Origin: an uncultured Parvibacter sp.
GTDB lineage: Bacteria; Actinomycetota; Coriobacteriia; Coriobacteriales; Eggerthellaceae
Assembly: GCA_910587945.1 (NCBI GenBank)
Contig: CAJUNI010000042.1
Location: 542-19,006 of the forward strand
Direction of reading: 5' to 3'
Length of the DNA: 18,465 nucleotides
The position numbers and the translations under genes are program-made. The notes below the pieces were generated by a model. It was not told the DNA's origin and did no database searches. It was given only the letters and a program-made list of their open reading frames with translations. Shown one piece after another: positions 15,298 to 18,465 of the stretch (positions within the stretch are counted from its first letter, which is position 1; each line of letters starts with the position of its first letter).

Positions 15298-16659
15298 ATT
15301 CTGACTTGGGAAATAAAGCTCTACCCCGGAGATTTTCCAACCAATGAGGTCACGTACTAAGGTTACGCGATAATCCACCGAGCCACCTTCCGGGGTTGCC
15401 GCGGTGACATAGACCGTTGAATCGCTCATTGATTGATTGACGCCATCAATGGTGACGGCCGAATCTTGGACCATGATGTCCTCGATGGAGCTCTTGGTGT
15501 CATCGTTTACCGAATCAGCAAGCATGGCGCTATTGGTGGGGTCAGCGAAATAGGACTCCACCACTTGTTGCTGGGTGGGATAGCCATAGCCTTGGGTGTA
15601 AGCAAACACCGCTGCCGCACAAGCAAGCAACAGCAGCACGACGATAACCACCAAGACCTTCAAGCCCACATTGCGGCGCTTGCGATCTTGTTTTGCCAAC
15701 CCCTTGGACCATTGCTCGAGCTCAGCATCGGTAGCATTGAAGAACTGGTCTTCCCCTTCACCATAGGCATCGTAATAGCCCGGATAGTTTTGATCGGTGT
15801 AGGGCTCGTCATAGTAGAACGGCTCATCCCCATAGCCATTGGTGTCGTAATCAGAAACCGTCGAACCGTCGGCCGCGATGTCGAGGCCAGACATATCCGC
15901 TACCGGAAGCAAGGCGGTTTTCTCGGAAGAGGTTTGGGCTAGTCCTTGAGCCACTGCACCAACAGCACGCTGATAGTCCACACTAGCCGAGTCTGACAAG
16001 AAGTAGGTCTTATCAGCAATCGCCTGCTCAAAGGCATCCACCGCTTCTTCCATCATGTCGCAGGCTACATAGGCTTGACCCAAGCTGGCATAGAGCTTGT
16101 TACGTGTTTCCCCTTGAGCATCAAAGGGCAACGCACTCTCATAGGAAGCAATGGCATCGGCCGGACGACCCAGCGCCATAAAGCAAACACCCAAGTTCAG
16201 AAGTGCCTTGGTGGGATCGGGATTGTCCTCATCAAGGGCTGCTTCACGAAATGCGACGCCTGCTTCTGCGCTTTTACCTAACTTCATGAGCGCGGTACCT
16301 ATGCCCATATAAGCCTTGTAGCGACCCGGATTCGTTTCATCGGCTACTGCCTGCTCAAAACAAGCAATAGCGTTGTCATAATCACGTAGTGAGGCATAGG
16401 CCATACCCAGGTTACACTCAACGGTGCCTTCCGCCTGATAATCAGGGTCGGCCGTAGCTTGAGTATAGGCGTGGATAGCCTCAAGGGGGTTCTTCATCTT
16501 GATTAAGCAGTTGCCAATCTGGTGATAGAGCAGGCCTTCCTCCCCAGGCTGCAAGGGATTTTCCTGATCTTGCAAACACAGGGTATAGGTAGTAAGCGCT
16601 GATCGGTAATCACGCAGACGATAATGACGAACCGCTTGATCGAACAGAAGGTTATTCAT
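15295..16659 (-). CDS. TPR-repeat membrane protein with Tyr-rich linker and extracytoplasmic NTF2-like domain
   Basis: The 454-residue protein appears to be a single-pass membrane protein with its N-terminus inside. Residues 1-215 hold about five to six tetratricopeptide repeats ('GNCLIKMKNPLEAIHAYTQA', 'GMAYASLRDYDNAIACFEQA', 'GVCFMALGRPADAIASYESA', 'GQAYVACDMMEEAVDAFEQA'). An acidic stretch at about 271-299 has nine tyrosines in 29 residues. The basic stop KQDRKRR then leads to a membrane segment at about 333-354. The outer domain (about 355-454; 'QQQVVESYFADP', 'LVRDLIGWKISGVELYF') resembles small NTF2-like/DUF4878 lipoprotein domains. A role in protein-protein scaffolding at the envelope is likely but no function is known. 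ATG 16659 follows AAGGA at five bases and lies 45 nt after ppiB. Confidence 0.75.
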   Translation of the reverse strand: MNNLLFDQAVRHYRLRDYRSALTTYTLCLQDQENPLQPGEEGLLYHQIGNCLIKMKNPLEAIHAYTQATADPDYQAEGTVECNLGMAYASLRDYDNAIACFEQAVADETNPGRYKAYMGIGTALMKLGKSAEAGVAFREAALDEDNPDPTKALLNLGVCFMALGRPADAIASYESALPFDAQGETRNKLYASLGQAYVACDMMEEAVDAFEQAIADKTYFLSDSASVDYQRAVGAVAQGLAQTSSEKTALLPVADMSGLDIAADGSTVSDYDTNGYGDEPFYYDEPYTDQNYPGYYDAYGEGEDQFFNATDAELEQWSKGLAKQDRKRRNVGLKVLVVIVVLLLLACAAAVFAYTQGYGYPTQQQVVESYFADPTNSAMLADSVNDDTKSSIEDIMVQDSAVTIDGVNQSMSDSTVYVTAATPEGGSVDYRVTLVRDLIGWKISGVELYFPSQN

Positions 16660-16704
16660 GAAAGTCCTTCGTAGGGGATGTGCAGGGGTTAAACCAATGA
16701 AGCG

Positions 16705-17223
16705 TTAGGCCGCGTTTACAATCTCAACGGACTCGATCACATCGCCCGCACGAAGAGAATGAATAACGTCTAAGCCTTCCAGGGTCTCACCAAATACCGT
16801 GTAGTTGGGATCCAGGAAGTGTTGAGGGCCTAAGCAGAAGTAGAACTGAGAACCCGCAGAGTTGGGGTTTTGGGAACGAGCCATAGCTAAGGTGCCGTCA
16901 TTATGCTCGTTATGAGGGTTGGTGGTGTACTCCTGTTGGATGGAATAACCCGGGTTGCCGGTGCCGAACGGCCCTTGACCTTTGGCCACTTGCTCCGGAG
17001 TAGCGTCGCGGGTAGTGGGGCAACCGCCCTGGATCACAAAATCAGGTACATAGCGATGGAACTTCAGGCCGTTATAGAAGCCCTTCTGAGCCAATTCAAC
17101 AAAATTGCCCACATGGATCGGGGCATCCTTGCCTGCCAGCTTCACACGAATGGTGCCTTTCGAGGTGGTGATAATTGCCTCTTCGTCACCGGTAGGCTGA
17201 TACGATGGTGTGTAGAGAGCCAT
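16705..17223 (-). CDS. ppiB: cyclophilin-type peptidyl-prolyl cis-trans isomerase
   Basis: The 172-residue cytoplasmic protein (no signal peptide) speeds proline isomerisation during folding. Cyclophilin landmarks are 'GTIRVKL', 'FHRYVPDFVIQGGCP' (55-69, with the catalytic-type Arg57 and Gln65), 'TLAMARSQNPNSAGSQFYFC' (111-130) and 'LDPNYTVFGETLEGLDVI'. An insertion at about 70-97 ('DATPEQVAKGQGPFGTGNPG') is common in bacterial members of this type. ATG 17223 follows AAAGGA at five bases. The upstream region has its own promoter and palindromes, so this gene likely opens the ppiB-TPR-ndk unit. Confidence 0.95.
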   Translation of the reverse strand: MALYTPSYQPTGDEEAIITTSKGTIRVKLAGKDAPIHVGNFVELAQKGFYNGLKFHRYVPDFVIQGGCPTTRDATPEQVAKGQGPFGTGNPGYSIQQEYTTNPHNEHNDGTLAMARSQNPNSAGSQFYFCLGPQHFLDPNYTVFGETLEGLDVIHSLRAGDVIESVEIVNAA

Positions 17224-17239
17224 AGATTTCCTTTCTCCG

Positions 17240-17267
17240 ACTGAGATTGTTAGCCTAACTTCTCAGT
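17240..17267 (-). promoter_or_regulatory. 28-bp near-perfect palindrome in the ppiB leader
   Basis: The sequence reads ACTGAGA-tt-GTTAG-c-CTAAC-t-TCTCAGT on the plus strand: nested arms of 7 and 5 bp with a small asymmetric internal gap. It lies between the predicted transcription start (about 17287) and the ribosome binding site. It could be a repressor operator or an mRNA stem-loop. It does not match the CIRCE or HAIR heat-shock operators that I know. Confidence 0.6.
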
Positions 17268-17293
17268 CCTCGTGGCTTTGCATACGGATTGAA

Positions 17294-17322
17294 ATTGTAC
17301 CAGCCACGTTACGCTGAACCAA
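17294..17322 (-). promoter_or_regulatory. extended -10 promoter of ppiB
   Basis: On the minus strand TTGGTT (17317-17322) and TACAAT (17294-17299) are 17 bp apart. TGG directly before TACAAT makes an extended -10 (TGNTACAAT), which can offset the weak -35. A 7-bp inverted repeat, CGTGGCT (17271-17277) with AGCCACG (17302-17308), straddles the -10 box and start point and could be a repressor site. Confidence 0.65.
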
Positions 17323-17436
17323 AAATATCCAGTAATCTTCACTCAAAAGATGATCTGGTCGCTGAGAGAAGCCACAATAATTCGGCAGTTCCCACACTAC
17401 GAGACGCAATAGCGCAGGACAAAGAGAGGACAGTAC

Positions 17437-18465
17437 TTACTTGAAGGGATCCTCAGGAACATGCTCGACAAAGACGTCAAACTCAGCTTCCTCAGCCTCA
17501 GGATTGCTGCGTTCCACTTCTTCCACCACAGTATTACCTTTGCGAGTACGCTTGACCTTTACCACCGTGTGATCCTCAAAGGCCATCTTGGTGTCATCGC
17601 GCTTAATCCATCGGGCAAGCCACGTATGTTCGTTATTCACAAGCAATGTAATTATCATGCCGAGCACAATAGGAAGATAGAAGGTATAGGCGCGCCAAAT
17701 GAATGTTGAGAGCGCTACCACCGATGCATCGCCAAAAACATAATTGAAGAAAACGATGTAACTTCCTTCAGCAGCCCCAATAGCTCCAGGCAGAGGCACG
17801 AAGGATGCAATAAGGTAAATGAATGCTTGGCAACTAAGTACCGTGAAGTAATCAATGTTTTCAAGACCGAAGCCTGCAAAGATAATCCAGGACAAAGAGA
17901 AATAGACCGTCAATTGCACGAAAGTCACCAAGGACACTTTGACAAGCAAAGCGGGATCCTTGAGAAGGAATCGTATACCTACGTAGGCTTCTTCCAACGA
18001 AACAGTAGCCTTTTCCAGCGTCTCCTCAGGATTCTTCAGAATGCCTATACGGCCCACCAAGCGTATACCCCAGGTAGCAACGCGTACTACCGTTTTTTTC
18101 GCAAAGGCCAAGGCCAACAACATGGCAATAAGACCAAAGCCACCAATAAATCCGATAGCTACCAGATACATAATGGGCTTTAGATCTTGCATGAAATAGT
18201 TGAAGCGCAGCAGCAAGACAATGACGGCATATACCGTCATGGTTAATTGATAGACAATAAACCGGCAGAGCAGCATCGGCAAGTTGTAGCGAGCCGGCAA
18301 ACCAAAGCGCGAGTAGTAATAGGCTTGCATCGGTTGGCCACCACTGGAAAGCGGTGTGATGCTATTAAAGTACTGACCGATAATGGTCACAATATTGGTT
18401 TTTACAAAAGAGAATCCACGAAACAGGCTATCGCAAATGAGCTGCATGGCTACAGACTCTAGGAG
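17437..18465 (-). CDS. flippase-like / UPF0104 (LPG synthase TM-type) membrane protein, 5' end outside the window
   Basis: The frame stays open to the right edge (codons for LLESVA precede the ATG at 18447), so the N-terminus is missing and this ATG is probably internal. What is visible is a polytopic protein of the TIGR00374/UPF0104 family, related to the membrane part of lysylphosphatidylglycerol synthases. It has 'NSITPLSSGGQPMQAYY' near the start of the visible part, a second signature 'SFVPLPGAIGAAEGSY', and about six to seven visible hydrophobic segments. Members are thought to move or modify lipids, but the substrate cannot be told here and no catalytic LPG synthase domain follows. The last 60 or so residues form a charged cytoplasmic tail ('VVKVKRTRKGNTVVEEVE'). 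No clear terminator is seen before the ppiB promoter. Confidence 0.8.
   Translation of the reverse strand, partial: LLESVAMQLICDSLFRGFSFVKTNIVTIIGQYFNSITPLSSGGQPMQAYYYSRFGLPARYNLPMLLCRFIVYQLTMTVYAVIVLLLRFNYFMQDLKPIMYLVAIGFIGGFGLIAMLLALAFAKKTVVRVATWGIRLVGRIGILKNPEETLEKATVSLEEAYVGIRFLLKDPALLVKVSLVTFVQLTVYFSLSWIIFAGFGLENIDYFTVLSCQAFIYLIASFVPLPGAIGAAEGSYIVFFNYVFGDASVVALSTFIWRAYTFYLPIVLGMIITLLVNNEHTWLARWIKRDDTKMAFEDHTVVKVKRTRKGNTVVEEVERSNPEAEEAEFDVFVEHVPEDPFK

Noticed and set aside
17240..17267. Palindrome before ppiB as a CIRCE or HAIR heat-shock operator
   Set aside because: CIRCE (TTAGCACTC-N9-GAGTGCTAA) and HAIR (CTTGAGT-N7-ACTCAAG) do not match ACTGAGA-N14-TCTCAGT in arm sequence or spacing.

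Overview
The window reads as a chromosomal stretch of an anaerobic actinobacterium, most likely class Coriobacteriia (Eggerthellaceae/Coriobacteriaceae lineage). Pointers are the elongasome operon with a divergent PBP2, the radical SAM/DUF2344 pair, a Group 3b-type [NiFe] hydrogenase and roughly balanced base composition by eye. A small, moderate-GC member such as Cryptobacterium would fit, but this is a guess from gene content. Every gene I can support lies on the minus strand, so the region is best read from high to low coordinates.

Read from the right: a 5'-truncated flippase-like/UPF0104 membrane protein (17437-18465) comes first. It is followed by a likely ppiB-TPR protein-ndk transcription unit (17223-14827), with an extended -10 promoter and two palindromes in front of ppiB and a strong intrinsic terminator after ndk. 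Next is a four-gene hydrogenase operon hydB-hydG-hydD-hydA (beta, gamma, delta, alpha; 14698-10692). This is the order of the archaeal sulfhydrogenase (NADP-linked Group 3b) operons, and it ends in a hairpin terminator candidate.

A shape-determination operon follows: mreB-mreC-mreD-mrdA(PBP2)-rodA (10508-4665). It continues without a real gap into a DUF697 membrane-associated protein that overlaps rodA, a B12-binding-domain radical SAM protein (TIGR03960 type) and its partner DUF2344 (TIGR03936 type). These eight genes are joined by short gaps or 1-, 4- and 17-nt overlaps, so they are probably one transcript. MreB/MreC/MreD/RodA/PBP2 form the lateral cell-wall elongation machine; the role of the last three genes is unknown. 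To the left are a lipoprotein with two FxLYD-like domains (142-828) and a tRNA-Asp(GTC) cut by the window edge, with its own promoter.

No mobile element, CRISPR array or clearly new defence system is visible. The points most worth a second look are: the hydrogenase large subunit that ends exactly at its last metal-site histidine; the PBP2 with an additional N-terminal membrane segment and a Cys/His cluster near the active site; the P-loop-less DUF697 protein embedded in the elongasome operon; and the doubly palindromic ppiB promoter. No stretch longer than 300 bases lacks a gene.
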